A DNA stretch of 64,000 nucleotides, taken from the NCBI RefSeq assembly GCF_017348915.1, contig NZ_CP071383.1, positions 1,736,001 to 1,800,000 of the forward strand, read 5' to 3'. Below, piece by piece: positions 50,866-60,446 of this stretch. The notes beneath the pieces are model-generated. The model was not told the origin of the DNA. It searched no databases and saw only the letters and a list, made by a program, of their open reading frames with translations. Numbering within the stretch: position 1 is the first letter of the stretch; each line of letters begins with the position of its first letter. The translations under genes and the position numbers were made by a program. Source of the DNA: Leclercia pneumoniae. GTDB lineage: Bacteria; Pseudomonadota; Gammaproteobacteria; Enterobacterales; Enterobacteriaceae.

Positions 50866-51573
50866 ATGGAACACACTCCGCAAAAAGATACCCTCCGCAT
50901 TGCCCTGGTCGGGGATTATAACCCTGACGTTCTGGCGCACCAGGCGATACCGCTCGCCATTGATGATGCCGCCGCTGTACTGGATATTACCGCTGATTAC
51001 GACTGGATAGCGACCATCGAGCTTAGTAGTCCGGAGGATCTGGTCGGTTATGACGCACTCTGGCTGGTTCCGGCAAGTCCTTATAAAAACGTGCAAGCGG
51101 CGTTCATTGCCGCCCGCTATGCCCGCGAAAACAGCCTCCCGTTCCTCGGTACCTGTGGCGGCTTCCAGCATGCGCTGATTGAATATGCGCGTAACGTGCT
51201 GGGCTGGCATGACGCTGCCCATGCCGAAACGGACCGTGACGGGCGCATGGTGATCGCTCCGCTCACCTGTTCTCTGGTGGAGGTCACGAACACCATCGAG
51301 TTGCGCGCCAATACCCTGATTGCGAAAGCGTATGGTCGGGAAGAGATTGTCGAGGGGTATCACTGCAACTACGGTGTGTCTGAAGCCTTCGCGGCAGAGC
51401 TGGAAAAGGGCGACCTGCGGGTGACCGGCTGGGATGAACAGGGTGATATTCGCGCCGTTGAGTTAGTGACGCATCCGTTTTTTGTCGCCACGCTGTTCCA
51501 GCATGAGCGTGCGGCGCTGGATGGGCGTCCTGCGCCGCTGGTGCAGGCACTGCTGCGTGCGGCGCAGGGCTAA
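50866..51573 (+). CDS. CTP synthase C-terminal-like class I glutamine amidotransferase
   Basis: 235 residues, MEHTPQKDTLRIALVGDYNPDVLAHQAIPLAIDDAAAVLDITADYDWI. The nucleophile elbow is 'FLGTCGGFQHALIEYARNVLG' (Cys). 'VEGYHCNYGV' and 'ELVTHPFFVATLFQHE' correspond to the rest of the triad region of CTP synthase-type GATase domains, but no synthetase domain is attached. The partner is unknown. Not part of the E. coli yeaO-nimT gap. Confidence 0.85.
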   Translation: MEHTPQKDTLRIALVGDYNPDVLAHQAIPLAIDDAAAVLDITADYDWIATIELSSPEDLVGYDALWLVPASPYKNVQAAFIAARYARENSLPFLGTCGGFQHALIEYARNVLGWHDAAHAETDRDGRMVIAPLTCSLVEVTNTIELRANTLIAKAYGREEIVEGYHCNYGVSEAFAAELEKGDLRVTGWDEQGDIRAVELVTHPFFVATLFQHERAALDGRPAPLVQALLRAAQG

Positions 51574-51580
51574 AGGCCTG

Positions 51581-52768
51581 TTAACGCGGCGCGATCTCCC
51601 GGTCGCGCCCGGCCAGTATGCCGCAACCGGCCATCACGATTGAGGCCAGCGCACAGGCAAGCAGCGGGATATGCCAGTCGCCGCTGGTATCATGAATTTT
51701 CCCCATCAGCGGTGGGCCGCAGGCGGCCAGCAAATAGCCCACCGACTGCGCCATCCCCGAAAGCGCCGCAGCCTGATGCGCGGAACTGGCACGCAGGCCA
51801 ATAAAGGTCAGGCCGAGAATCATCGTCGCCCCTGAACCGAAGCCGAATATCAGCGTCCAGACCACCGCCTGCGAGGGCATAAACCAAAAGCCGGCGGCAC
51901 TGACCGCACACATTAACGCTACCACTCCGGCCAGCGCGCGCTGATCTTTCAGACGGTGAAGGATCAGCGGAACGGCCAGCCCCGGGGCGGCAGTGGCCAG
52001 CTGCAGCAGGCCGTGCATGGAGCCGGCTTCGGTTTCGCTGTAGCCGTGACTTTGTAAAATAGCGGGTAACCAGCCGATAATGACGTAATAGATCAGCGAG
52101 TTAATGCCGAGGAACAGCGTCACTTGCCAGGCCAACGGTGAGCGCCAGATCCCCCGGTTATGCAGCGCCCGGGCACCACTGAGCTGGCTGGCCGGTTGCT
52201 GTCGCCATTGTGGGAGCCACAGCAGCAACGCCAGCAGCGGGAAGACCATCAGCATCAATAAGGCGCCGTGCCAGCCCGCACCGCCCAATGCCACCGGCAC
52301 CACCAGCGCTGAGCCCAGCGCCGCCGCCGCGCCCATGGTCAGGGAGTAGGCCCCGGTTAACTTCGCCACCTGGCCTGGAAAGTCACGTTTAATCAGTCCT
52401 GGCAGTAACACATTGCCCAGTGCAATACCGCAGCCGATCACGGCGGTGCCGATAAACAGCAGCGATGCCGTGGGCAGGGAACGCAGCGCAATACCGCCGA
52501 TAATTAGCAGCAACGCCACAAACAGGCTGCGCTCCATCCCAATGCGCCGGGCAAGGCCTGCCGCTAACGGCGATATCAGCGCGAAAGCCAGCAACGGCAG
52601 GGTGGTCAGTAATCCAGTCTGAGCGGTACTCAGGGCGTAGTCGAGACGAATCGCATCCAGTAGCGGTGCGGCGCCGGTAAATGTCACTCGCAGCGTGGTG
52701 GCGATTAACAAAATCCCGGCAATCAGCAGGGCGCGCTGTTTCCCGGTGGCAGAGAGTGCAGTGGTCAT
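51581..52768 (-). CDS. nimT: MFS exporter NimT (CynX/NimT family)
   Basis: 395 residues with 12 hydrophobic helices, MTTALSATGKQRALLIAGILLIATTLRVTFTGAAPLLDAIRLDYALSTAQTGLLTTLPLL. Same family and position as E. coli NimT (YeaN), a 2-nitroimidazole exporter, divergent from the nimR regulator. The substrate in this organism is inferred. Confidence 0.9.
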   Translation of the reverse strand: MTTALSATGKQRALLIAGILLIATTLRVTFTGAAPLLDAIRLDYALSTAQTGLLTTLPLLAFALISPLAAGLARRIGMERSLFVALLLIIGGIALRSLPTASLLFIGTAVIGCGIALGNVLLPGLIKRDFPGQVAKLTGAYSLTMGAAAALGSALVVPVALGGAGWHGALLMLMVFPLLALLLWLPQWRQQPASQLSGARALHNRGIWRSPLAWQVTLFLGINSLIYYVIIGWLPAILQSHGYSETEAGSMHGLLQLATAAPGLAVPLILHRLKDQRALAGVVALMCAVSAAGFWFMPSQAVVWTLIFGFGSGATMILGLTFIGLRASSAHQAAALSGMAQSVGYLLAACGPPLMGKIHDTSGDWHIPLLACALASIVMAGCGILAGRDREIAPR

Positions 52769-52864
52769 TGTTTTCCCTGGTCTGAAATGAAGGCCACACG
52801 ATACCCGTTTTCGTTGCTGATGGAATCAAGCTAAAATGACAGATTATCGCTAAATTCGGACAAG

Positions 52865-53644
52865 ATGATGTCTGGTCTCGGTTTAAATGGTTATGACCCG
52901 GATAGCCAGCACGCTGCGGCAGTGGCTTTCCATATACGCGTGGTGGAAGAGGAGCAGCACATTCCGCTGCATCAGCACCGCAAGGGACAGTTGATCCTGG
53001 CGCTACGCGGCGCCATCACCACGGAGGTGGAAAATGCCATGCTGATGGTGCCGCCCCAGTATGCGGTGTGGATCCCGGGGCAGCTTCCCCACAGTAATAA
53101 AGCCACCCCCGGCGCGCGGCTCTGCTTCTTATTTATTGAACCCGGAGCTATCGCGCTACCCGATCGCTGCTGCACATTAAAAATCTCGCCGCTGGTACGA
53201 GAGGTGATCCTCGCAATGGCAGAACGTCAAAACATCGCCTGCCAGCGACTGGTGGAGGTGCTGGGCGATGAACTGCCGAGCCAGCCGCAGGAACAGTTAC
53301 AGTTGCCGGTATCACCGCATCCTAAAATCCGTCAGATGAGTGAAATGATGATCGCCCAGCCCGCCGCGTGGCAAACCCTGCATCAGTGGGCGCGCCATTT
53401 TGCGATGAGTGAGCGTAACCTGGCGCGGCTGGTGGTTAACGAAACCGGGCTGAGTTTTCGCCGCTGGCGCCATCAGCTACAACTGATTGTCGCGCTGCAG
53501 GCATTAATATCCGGGCAGACGGTGCAGCAGGTCGCGCAAATGCTGGGCTACGACTCTACCACCGCCTTTATTACTATGTTCAAGAAGGGGCTTGGGCAGA
53601 CCCCCGCGCGCTACATTGCCAGCCTGGCTACGTCTTACCGATAA
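52865..53644 (+). CDS. nimR: AraC-family regulator NimR
   Basis: 259 residues, with an N-terminal cupin '[29 protein letters not shown]' and a C-terminal AraC DNA-binding domain ('[37 protein letters not shown]...[28 protein letters not shown]'). Divergent from nimT across 96 bp, as in E. coli where NimR represses nimT. ATG at 52865 or 52868 are both possible. It overlaps yeaL convergently by 17 bp. Confidence 0.93.
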   Translation: MMSGLGLNGYDPDSQHAAAVAFHIRVVEEEQHIPLHQHRKGQLILALRGAITTEVENAMLMVPPQYAVWIPGQLPHSNKATPGARLCFLFIEPGAIALPDRCCTLKISPLVREVILAMAERQNIACQRLVEVLGDELPSQPQEQLQLPVSPHPKIRQMSEMMIAQPAAWQTLHQWARHFAMSERNLARLVVNETGLSFRRWRHQLQLIVALQALISGQTVQQVAQMLGYDSTTAFITMFKKGLGQTPARYIASLATSYR

Positions 53645-54074
53645 ACAGCGAGACCAGACCGGCAGCGATAAGCGGGCCAACAGGAACGCCGCGAAACAGC
53701 GCGACCCCCAGTACGGTACCCACCAGCAGGCCGGCAACCAGCGTCGGCTGAGAGCTCATTAAGGTTACGCCCCGTCCGCCCAGCCAGGAGACAAAGACGC
53801 CCACGGCAATGGCGATCAATGATTTCCAGTTCATAAAGGCGTGGATAAGCGTTGAGGCAGGTAGCGTACCGCTGGCGATGGGCGCCATCACCCCAATGGT
53901 GAGAATAATAATGCCGATGGTCAGGCCCTGTTTTTCAATCCAGGGGAAAAAGCCGCTGAGTGGCGTAACGCGCACAATAATTAACACCAGAATGGAGATG
54001 GCAACCGTGGTGTTATGGCTGACAAAGCCCAGTGCAGCCAGCCCGAGCAGGATAAGCAGGGTAGGGTCAAACAT
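53628..54074 (-). CDS. yeaL: DUF441-family inner-membrane protein YeaL
   Basis: 148 residues, four or more hydrophobic helices, [69 protein letters not shown]. Matches E. coli YeaL. Function unknown. Confidence 0.93.
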   Translation of the reverse strand: MFDPTLLILLGLAALGFVSHNTTVAISILVLIIVRVTPLSGFFPWIEKQGLTIGIIILTIGVMAPIASGTLPASTLIHAFMNWKSLIAIAVGVFVSWLGGRGVTLMSSQPTLVAGLLVGTVLGVALFRGVPVGPLIAAGLVSLFIGKT

Positions 54075-54087
54075 GAAGAGATCCTTG

Positions 54088-54166
54088 CCAAAAATAGTAA
54101 GCCTGCTTACTTTACCCGCAAGCGGGTGAGTAAACAGGCTTTTCTAAAAAATTCCACTATTTTTGG
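54088..54166. repeat. Triple nested inverted repeat between yeaL and GH31 gene
   Basis: Outer arms CCAAAAATAGT (54088-54098) / ACTATTTTTGG (54156-54166) are perfect. Middle arms are GCCTG / CAGGC and the innermost is ACCCGC-aa-GCGGGT. The minus strand ends the GH31 operon here and leads into yeaL. It may serve as terminator for GH31 or as a yeaL leader structure. Confidence 0.7.
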
Positions 54167-54181
54167 GCGGTTGCCTGAAGG

Positions 54182-56218
54182 TTACGCCACTAACAGCGAT
54201 ACCAGCGGGCTTCCTTCGCGCACAAAGACAGGAATGGTCTCCAGTGCGGCCTCAACACGGATACGTTCACCGCCCTGGTAGCGCTCACCGTTCAGCGCGA
54301 TCCACTGCTGGCCCGCAGGCAACCAAACTTCGCGCTGGCGTTGTCCGGCGTGCATCACCGGCGCGACCAGCAGGTCCTCGCCAAACAGATATTGATCTTC
54401 ATTTTCCCAGCTCTGGGGCTGCTGCGGATAGTGCCAGAAGAGCGGGCGCATTAGCGGATCGCCGTGCTGATGGGCATTGTCATACAGCTCATCAATATAA
54501 GGTCGCAATTTCTCGCGTACCGTCAGCCAGTGCTGCATGATGCTGAAGTTCGCTTCGCCATAACTCCACAGTTCGTTCGGGGAGCCGCTGTTGCACTGAG
54601 GAATGCCGTCGCGATAGCGCTCTGGCGGCTGGATTTGTGGCTCACGATATCCGTGCATCCGCAGAACCGGGCAGAAGACCGCCCACTGGAACCAGCGGAT
54701 CAGCAGTTCATGAAACGCCGGATCGTTAACGTTGCCGCCCTGGAAGCCGCCGATATCGGTCGTCCACCATGGGATACCCGCCAGACCCATATTGAGCCCT
54801 GCGGCTAGCTGATTGCGGAAGGCGTGGAATGATGAGTGCACATCGCCTGACCAGGCCAGCACGCCATAGCGCTGGCTGCCTGCCCATGAACAGCGCACCA
54901 GGTTAACAATATCCTTTTCGCCGTTGGCCTTCAGCCCATCGTAGAACCCTTGCGCGAAGTCGCGTGGATAGCGGTTACCCACTTCCAGCACAGGGCCTGC
55001 GTGGTAACGATAGTTATCAAAGTCGTAAGCACGATACTCAGGCTCGGCCTCATCCAGCCAGTACAATTTGATACCCAGATCATAATAATTCTGTTTTACC
55101 GTATCCCAGACGAAGGCGCGCGCCTGGGGATGCGTCGCGTCAAAGAAGGTCGTGTTACCCATAAAGTCGAGATTTACCTGCACCCCGCGTTCGCTGGACA
55201 CCAGCCAGCCTTTGGCTTTCATGTGGGGATAGAGCGGGCTACGTGCTTCAACCGTTGGCCAGACGGAGACCATCAGCTCAATGCCCAGGCCGTTAAGCTC
55301 TTCAACCATCGCTTTCGGATCGGGCCAGTCGATCGGATCAAAACACCAGGTCCCCTGATTCGGCCAGTGGAAGAAATCGATCACCATCACCGACAGCGGT
55401 AGGTTGCGGCGACGGTACTCACGGGCTACGTCCAGCACCTCCTGCTGGGTGCGATAGCGCAGTTTGCACTGCCATAATCCGCTGATAAATGCCGGGGCCG
55501 GCGGAGGTGTCCCCGTGGCCTTGACATACTGGCGGGTAATGGCCTGGATGGAGTCCGCGGCGGTGATCCAGTAGTCCATCTCGCCGGTCACGCGGGCGCG
55601 CCATTCGGTCTGGTTTTTGGCGAAACTGACCTCGCCAATGGCCGGGTTGTTCCAGAGCACGCCATAACCGAGGCTCGACTGCATAAAGGGAACGCTGGCC
55701 TGGGAGTTGCGCTGTGCCAGCTCAAGGGTGCAGCCTTTCAAATCCAGCCACGGCTGTTGGTACTGACCCATACCGTAAATCCGCTCATCAGGGCGCGACT
55801 CAAAACGGACGGCGAGCTGATATTTCCCGCCCGCAAGCGGTTTGAATTCACGGCCATCAAGCTTCAGCGCACTGACGTACTTATCCTGACTCTTTTCACT
55901 TGCCCCAATGCCTACCGTGGAGCGCTGACGCCACATCTCCTCCAGCAGCAACTCTCCGCGCTGGTTATAAAACGCCAGTTGCCCCTTCAGGTTGAGCACT
56001 GCGGTAATATTGCCATTACGCAGGGTCAGGATCTCGGGCTGGACGTCAATGTCAGCCGTAGACGGTGTCGCCGGCAGTAAGGCATGATTTTCATCATTGA
56101 ACGCCGGTGAACAGGTCGCTCTCACGCGCAGGCTGTGCTCTCCCCAGGGCTCTATACGTAAGATCTGACGCTCAAAACGCCACTCAATACTGTTGGTGTG
56201 TCGAATAAGTTCACTCAT
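54182..56218 (-). CDS. GH31-family alpha-glycosidase
   Basis: 678 residues. An N-terminal beta-sandwich is followed by a GH31 barrel: 'PPPAPAFISGLWQCKLRYRTQQEVLDVAREYRRRNLPLSVMVIDFFHW'. The catalytic nucleophile Asp is in 'LYWLDEAEPEYR' and the acid/base Asp in 'LAWSGDVHSSFHAFRNQL'. Also 'GIPWWTTDIGGFQGG' and 'PVLRMHGYREPQ'. No signal peptide, so it acts in the cytoplasm on a sugar taken up by the adjacent symporter, 15 bp away. The substrate could be an alpha-xyloside or alpha-galactoside; the sequence does not decide. Confidence 0.9.
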   Translation of the reverse strand: MSELIRHTNSIEWRFERQILRIEPWGEHSLRVRATCSPAFNDENHALLPATPSTADIDVQPEILTLRNGNITAVLNLKGQLAFYNQRGELLLEEMWRQRSTVGIGASEKSQDKYVSALKLDGREFKPLAGGKYQLAVRFESRPDERIYGMGQYQQPWLDLKGCTLELAQRNSQASVPFMQSSLGYGVLWNNPAIGEVSFAKNQTEWRARVTGEMDYWITAADSIQAITRQYVKATGTPPPAPAFISGLWQCKLRYRTQQEVLDVAREYRRRNLPLSVMVIDFFHWPNQGTWCFDPIDWPDPKAMVEELNGLGIELMVSVWPTVEARSPLYPHMKAKGWLVSSERGVQVNLDFMGNTTFFDATHPQARAFVWDTVKQNYYDLGIKLYWLDEAEPEYRAYDFDNYRYHAGPVLEVGNRYPRDFAQGFYDGLKANGEKDIVNLVRCSWAGSQRYGVLAWSGDVHSSFHAFRNQLAAGLNMGLAGIPWWTTDIGGFQGGNVNDPAFHELLIRWFQWAVFCPVLRMHGYREPQIQPPERYRDGIPQCNSGSPNELWSYGEANFSIMQHWLTVREKLRPYIDELYDNAHQHGDPLMRPLFWHYPQQPQSWENEDQYLFGEDLLVAPVMHAGQRQREVWLPAGQQWIALNGERYQGGERIRVEAALETIPVFVREGSPLVSLLVA

Positions 56219-56233
56219 GAATGCTGCGTCCTT

Positions 56234-57568
56234 TTAAGAAAAAGTCTGTTTGGCGAGTTGGATGGATTTCATGGTGCTGTCGTCGAGTTTGTACCAGCGC
56301 AGAGTCGCGAAGGCGGCCAGCGAAAGGATGCCCGGCACCACGGTAAAGAGGGCGATGATGCAGTACATGGCGGTAGAGGTCTGTTCCGGCGCATTCGCCA
56401 CATAGCCGCTAAAGCCCAGCGTCCAGCCAACAATGGCGCCGCTGATGGCCATACCGAGTTTGAGCACCGCCAGGAAGGTCGAGAAGATAACCCCATCCAT
56501 GCGTTTGCCCTGTTTCCATTCGCCGTAGTCGGCGACGTCGGCCATCATGACCCACATTAGCGTGGTGGTGGCCTGGTAGAGGGTAGAGATGATGAATGTC
56601 ATTGGCACCAGCACCAGCACGGATTTTGGCGCGAAGAACAGGGCGATGCTCAGTACCCCGGCCAGCACCGCACAATAGCCGAACATTTGCACTTTGCTGT
56701 AGTCACGCGTCAGGCGTTTTGCCAGTGCGCTACCGGCGGCTTTACCCAGAATATGCGCCCCCAGCATCCACATAAAATAGCTGGCGCTGCCGAGATAATA
56801 GGTGACGAAATACATCATGGCGCCGAGGCGAATTACGCCGAAGCCGATGTTAGTCAGTACCAGAACGGCCACAACGCGCCACTGATCGTTGCGTAACAAA
56901 TCGCGTAATTCAGAGAGGTAATTATTATGGGTCGCGGGGGCATTAATCCTCTCCCGGGTATTGGCGAAGCAGATCCAGAACATGATGACCGCCACCGTCG
57001 CCATTATTCCCATGGCCCAGCGATAACCGACTAATTTGTCATCTCCGCCAATAAACTCGGCCAATGGCATCATAAAGAAAGTGGATAATGCGCCGCCCAG
57101 GGTGGCAAGGAAGAAGCGATAAGATTGCAGAGAAATACGCGCTTCGTTATCTGGCGTAATGACCGCCCCCATAGAGCAGTATGGAATATTAATGGCGGTG
57201 TACATCAGCATCATCAGGGTATAGCTGACGGTGGCGAAAATCATTTTACCATGAAGATCGAGCGATTCCGGTACCGCATAGGTCAGCAGGCAGCTGGCAC
57301 CAAATGGCAGGGCCAGCCACAACATCCATGGTCGGAACTTACCCCAGCGGGTACGGGTGCGGTCAGCAATATATCCCATGGCCGGGTCAATGATGGCATC
57401 GGCGGTACGCGCCAGTAAAAACATGGTGCCAACAAAGGCAGCAGGCAGCCCGACCACATCGGTATAATAGAAGGTCAGAAAAATAATGACGTTATCCAGC
57501 CCTATATGGCTGGCCATATCGCCCAGCCCGTAGCTGATTTTTTCTTTACGGGTAATTTTTTCGGTCAT
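56234..57568 (-). CDS. GPH-family sugar:cation symporter (YicJ-like)
   Basis: 444 residues, 12 hydrophobic helices. It has the GPH motifs 'KISYGLGDMASHIGLDNVIIFLTFYYTDVVGLPAAFVGTMFLLARTADAIIDPAMGYIADRTRTRWGKFRPWMLW' and 'YQATTTLMWVMMADVADYGEWKQGKRMDG'. Closely resembles YicJ, whose neighbour YicI is a GH31 alpha-xylosidase. First gene of the two-gene sugar operon. Confidence 0.92.
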   Translation of the reverse strand: MTEKITRKEKISYGLGDMASHIGLDNVIIFLTFYYTDVVGLPAAFVGTMFLLARTADAIIDPAMGYIADRTRTRWGKFRPWMLWLALPFGASCLLTYAVPESLDLHGKMIFATVSYTLMMLMYTAINIPYCSMGAVITPDNEARISLQSYRFFLATLGGALSTFFMMPLAEFIGGDDKLVGYRWAMGIMATVAVIMFWICFANTRERINAPATHNNYLSELRDLLRNDQWRVVAVLVLTNIGFGVIRLGAMMYFVTYYLGSASYFMWMLGAHILGKAAGSALAKRLTRDYSKVQMFGYCAVLAGVLSIALFFAPKSVLVLVPMTFIISTLYQATTTLMWVMMADVADYGEWKQGKRMDGVIFSTFLAVLKLGMAISGAIVGWTLGFSGYVANAPEQTSTAMYCIIALFTVVPGILSLAAFATLRWYKLDDSTMKSIQLAKQTFS

Positions 57569-57862
57569 TGCATTCCCCTGCCGGTAGGCGGTGTATTTGT
57601 TATGATGTTCTGCAGCTTATGTTTTATCAGTAACGAATGTTTAACAATTACGAGATCTGGCATCGTAGTTACGGAAACTTATTTTCGTGATACCGGTAAC
57701 AAATCACTCTGTAAGGGTTAGCGTTTATTTGAATTAAATGGTTTGAGAGGCTAGAGCTGTCTGAATCGTTTCAGTATGAAGATATTTATTTCTTACTAAA
57801 AATGTCATTGAAGTGTCATTTCTCCGGGGTAAAAACGAATAAAACACGACGGGAGAATGATG
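57569..57862. other. Divergent promoter region of sugar operon and yoaI
   Basis: No gene. Holds the promoter for the symporter-GH31 operon (minus) and yoaI (plus). No AraC or LacI-type regulator gene is adjacent. TTCGTGATACCGGTAACAAATCA near 57685 has a possible operator-like palindrome, untested. Confidence 0.4.
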
Positions 57863-57967
57863 ATGAACGATCCTGCTTTTGGCGATGTAATCTATATTTC
57901 CGGCACCTTTTTCACCATTGTTTTTATTCTGGTCGCCTCGGTACTTTGGCTCGAAAAGCACGCGTAA
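57863..57967 (+). CDS. yoaI: Small membrane protein YoaI
   Basis: 34 residues, MNDPAFGDVIYISGTFFTIVFILVASVLWLEKHA, sharing the MNDP start, length and single transmembrane helix with E. coli YoaI (34 aa), which also lies next to yeaL. GGGAG precedes the third of three consecutive ATGs, chosen as start. Function unknown; in E. coli it is linked to the PhoR/PhoB response. Confidence 0.75.
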   Translation: MNDPAFGDVIYISGTFFTIVFILVASVLWLEKHA

Positions 57968-58169
57968 ATCCGTGACTCCGGGTCGTTAGATCCCCTTTTT
58001 CAACCCTTTTTTCACGCCGTTATTCTCCTCGTTTTTTATTGTTGCGCCCCGTTCCCCGCGGCACACTTTTTCATTCAGATCCCTGTGCCTGCCCATCTCT
58101 CCCACTCTCTGAACAAGGGATTTGTCTTCACGGCAGGACAGCAACACTCTTTTAAGTTTGGGTTCAGGA
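57968..58169. other. Pyrimidine-rich leader upstream of TonB receptor gene
   Basis: About 200 bases strikingly rich in C and T on the plus strand (CCCCTTTTTCAACCCTTTTTTCACG...). It probably contains the receptor promoter and a long 5' leader. No copper-responsive box could be identified by eye. Confidence 0.35.
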
Positions 58170-60200
58170 ATGAATAAAGAATGCTTTGTCCTTCATCCGC
58201 TGGCGCTTGCGCTACTGGGCGCATTGTCATTTACTTCTCAGGCGGCTGAACGAACTACGGCCCCGCAGGTAAACGATGGCGATGTCATCACCGTAACCGC
58301 GCCCGTGCTCTCCCCGCTGGAAGTGGTGACCTCGCCAAAAACGCCACGCCAGCCGGTGCCGGCCAGCGACGGTTCTGATTACCTCAAAACCATTCCCGGG
58401 TTTAGCCAGATCCGTAACGGAGGGAGCAACGGCGACCCGGTATTCCGCGGCATGTTTGGCTCACGCCTGCGCCTGTTGACCAATGACAGCGAGATGTTAG
58501 GTGCCTGTCCTTCGCGTATGGATGCGCCAAGCTCCTATATTTCGCCAGAAAGTTATGACCTGCTGACGGTGATCAAAGGGCCCGAAACCGTACTCTGGGG
58601 GCCGGGTAACTCTGCCGGAACGGTACGATTCGAACGTGAACCTCCGCGTTTCGATAAGGCCGGCATAAAGGGGGACGCCAGTTTGCTGGCCGCCTCTAAC
58701 GATCGCGTTGATGAAAATGCCGACGTCAGCTTTGGCAACGATAAGGGCTACGTGCGCCTGACGGGGAATAATTCGAAAGCGGGGGATTACAAAGATGGCA
58801 ATGGCGATCGCGTCGCCTCGAAGTGGGATAAATGGAACACCGATTTGGCCATCGGCTGGACGCCGGATGCGGACACGTTGCTGGAGTTGACCGCCGGGCA
58901 GGGCGATGGCGATGCCAGCTATGCCGGGCGTGGCATGGACGGCTCGCAATTCAAACGTGAAAGCCTGGGGCTGCGCTTCAAAAAAGAGAATATCGGCGAG
59001 GTCTTCGATTCGCTGGATATGAGCGCGTATTACAACTATGCCAACCACATTATGGATAACTACTCCATGCGTTCGCCGGGAGCGCCCGCTTCAGGCACCA
59101 TGCCGATGGGATCGATGGATATGTCGATGCCAAGGGAAAAACAGGTCGATCGGAGGACGGTAGGGGGCAGGGTGATGGGAACCTGGCTGTGGTCTGATTA
59201 TGAGCTGAAAAGCGGTCTCGATACGCAACTGAATACCCATCGCAGCAACGAAGATGATGAGGACGAAGGCTGGCAGGAAGATGCTCGCTTTCATGACTAT
59301 GGTGCCTTTAGCGAACTGACGTGGAGTGCGACCGACCTCAGCAAAGTGATTGGCGGTGCGCGTCTGGATAAGGTGGAAGTGGATAACTTTACTGGCGTTG
59401 GTAGCAGCAGTCGGCAAGACACGCTTCCGGCCGGCTTCTTACGGGTTGAGCATAATCTCGGATCTCAGCCAGCGATGGTCTACGCCGGACTGGGATACAC
59501 CGAGCGTTTCCCGGATTACTGGGAACTCTTTTCACCCACCTATGGACCGGATGGCACCACGGATGTCTTTGATAATCTGAAACCGGAAAAAACCACCCAG
59601 CTTGATGTTGGGGCACAATACAAAGGGAAAAAAACGACCGGCTGGATCTCCGCCTATATCGGACGGATTAACGACTATATCCTCTTTCTGTACGATTCCG
59701 ATGATAGCCACGTCAGCCAGGCAGATAACGTTGATGCCACCATTATGGGGGGCGAGATGGGTGCCTCTTATCAGCTAAGCGAACGGTGGAAAACAGATGC
59801 CACCCTGAACTACGCCTGGGGGGAAAATACGGACGAACATCAGCCGCTGCCACAAATGCCGCCGCTGGAAGCTCGCCTTGGCCTGACGTGGGAGAAAGGC
59901 GACTGGAGCTCTACAGGGCTGTTGCGTATGGTCAGCCCGCAGCACCGGGTGGCGTTGAACGAGGGGAACGTGGTAGGCAAAGACTTTGATCAGAGTGCCG
60001 GGTTTGCCATTGTTTCCGCCAACGCTGCGTACAAGGTCAATAAATTCCTGAAACTCAGCAGTGGCGTTGATAATCTGCTGGATAAAAGTTACAGCGAACA
60101 CCTTAACCTGGCGGGAAACAGTAGCTTCGGTTACTCCTCTGATACCCCTGTCAATGAGCCAGGGCGAACCTTCTGGGCCAAAATGAACGTTGAATTTTAA
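58170..60200 (+). CDS. TonB-dependent copper-type receptor (OprC/NosA-like)
   Basis: 676 residues from MNKECFVLHPLALALLGALSFTSQAAERT, a Sec signal peptide with AxA-type site. TonB box region 'DVITVTAP', plug 'GSDYLKTIPGFSQIRNGGSNGDPVFRGMFGSRLRLLTNDSEMLGACPSRMDAPSSYISPESYDLLTVIKGPETVLWGPGNSAGTV', then a 22-strand barrel ending 'FWAKMNVEF'. The 'GACPSRMD' plug motif and a Met-rich loop ('GTMPMGSMDMSMP') are typical of copper receptors. Outer membrane. Confidence 0.92.
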   Translation: MNKECFVLHPLALALLGALSFTSQAAERTTAPQVNDGDVITVTAPVLSPLEVVTSPKTPRQPVPASDGSDYLKTIPGFSQIRNGGSNGDPVFRGMFGSRLRLLTNDSEMLGACPSRMDAPSSYISPESYDLLTVIKGPETVLWGPGNSAGTVRFEREPPRFDKAGIKGDASLLAASNDRVDENADVSFGNDKGYVRLTGNNSKAGDYKDGNGDRVASKWDKWNTDLAIGWTPDADTLLELTAGQGDGDASYAGRGMDGSQFKRESLGLRFKKENIGEVFDSLDMSAYYNYANHIMDNYSMRSPGAPASGTMPMGSMDMSMPREKQVDRRTVGGRVMGTWLWSDYELKSGLDTQLNTHRSNEDDEDEGWQEDARFHDYGAFSELTWSATDLSKVIGGARLDKVEVDNFTGVGSSSRQDTLPAGFLRVEHNLGSQPAMVYAGLGYTERFPDYWELFSPTYGPDGTTDVFDNLKPEKTTQLDVGAQYKGKKTTGWISAYIGRINDYILFLYDSDDSHVSQADNVDATIMGGEMGASYQLSERWKTDATLNYAWGENTDEHQPLPQMPPLEARLGLTWEKGDWSSTGLLRMVSPQHRVALNEGNVVGKDFDQSAGFAIVSANAAYKVNKFLKLSSGVDNLLDKSYSEHLNLAGNSSFGYSSDTPVNEPGRTFWAKMNVEF

Positions 60201-60446
60201 GTCTCTGCCCTCCGTCGTTATTATTTAATGGGACGTGAGGGCTATTAAATAGAATTAAACAGGTTGGCCTGTTTTAACTGATAATAATATCGTTGCTTGT
60301 TATATGCAGTTTAACGAATAACTAAATTTTCTTATTTAATAGGGAGTTTCTGTTTTTAATGCCGTTAATTTAGATATACTGACAAAAATAGATATTTAAT
60401 ATGGTATACTCTTTACAGGTTATTCTTTTGTTATGTGAAGGTTAAT
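60201..60446. other. Intergenic, AT-rich upstream region of dgcZ
   Basis: About 245 bases of AT-rich DNA with the dgcZ promoter expected near the end (TTGTTATGTGAAGG just before the start). No gene seen. Confidence 0.4.
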
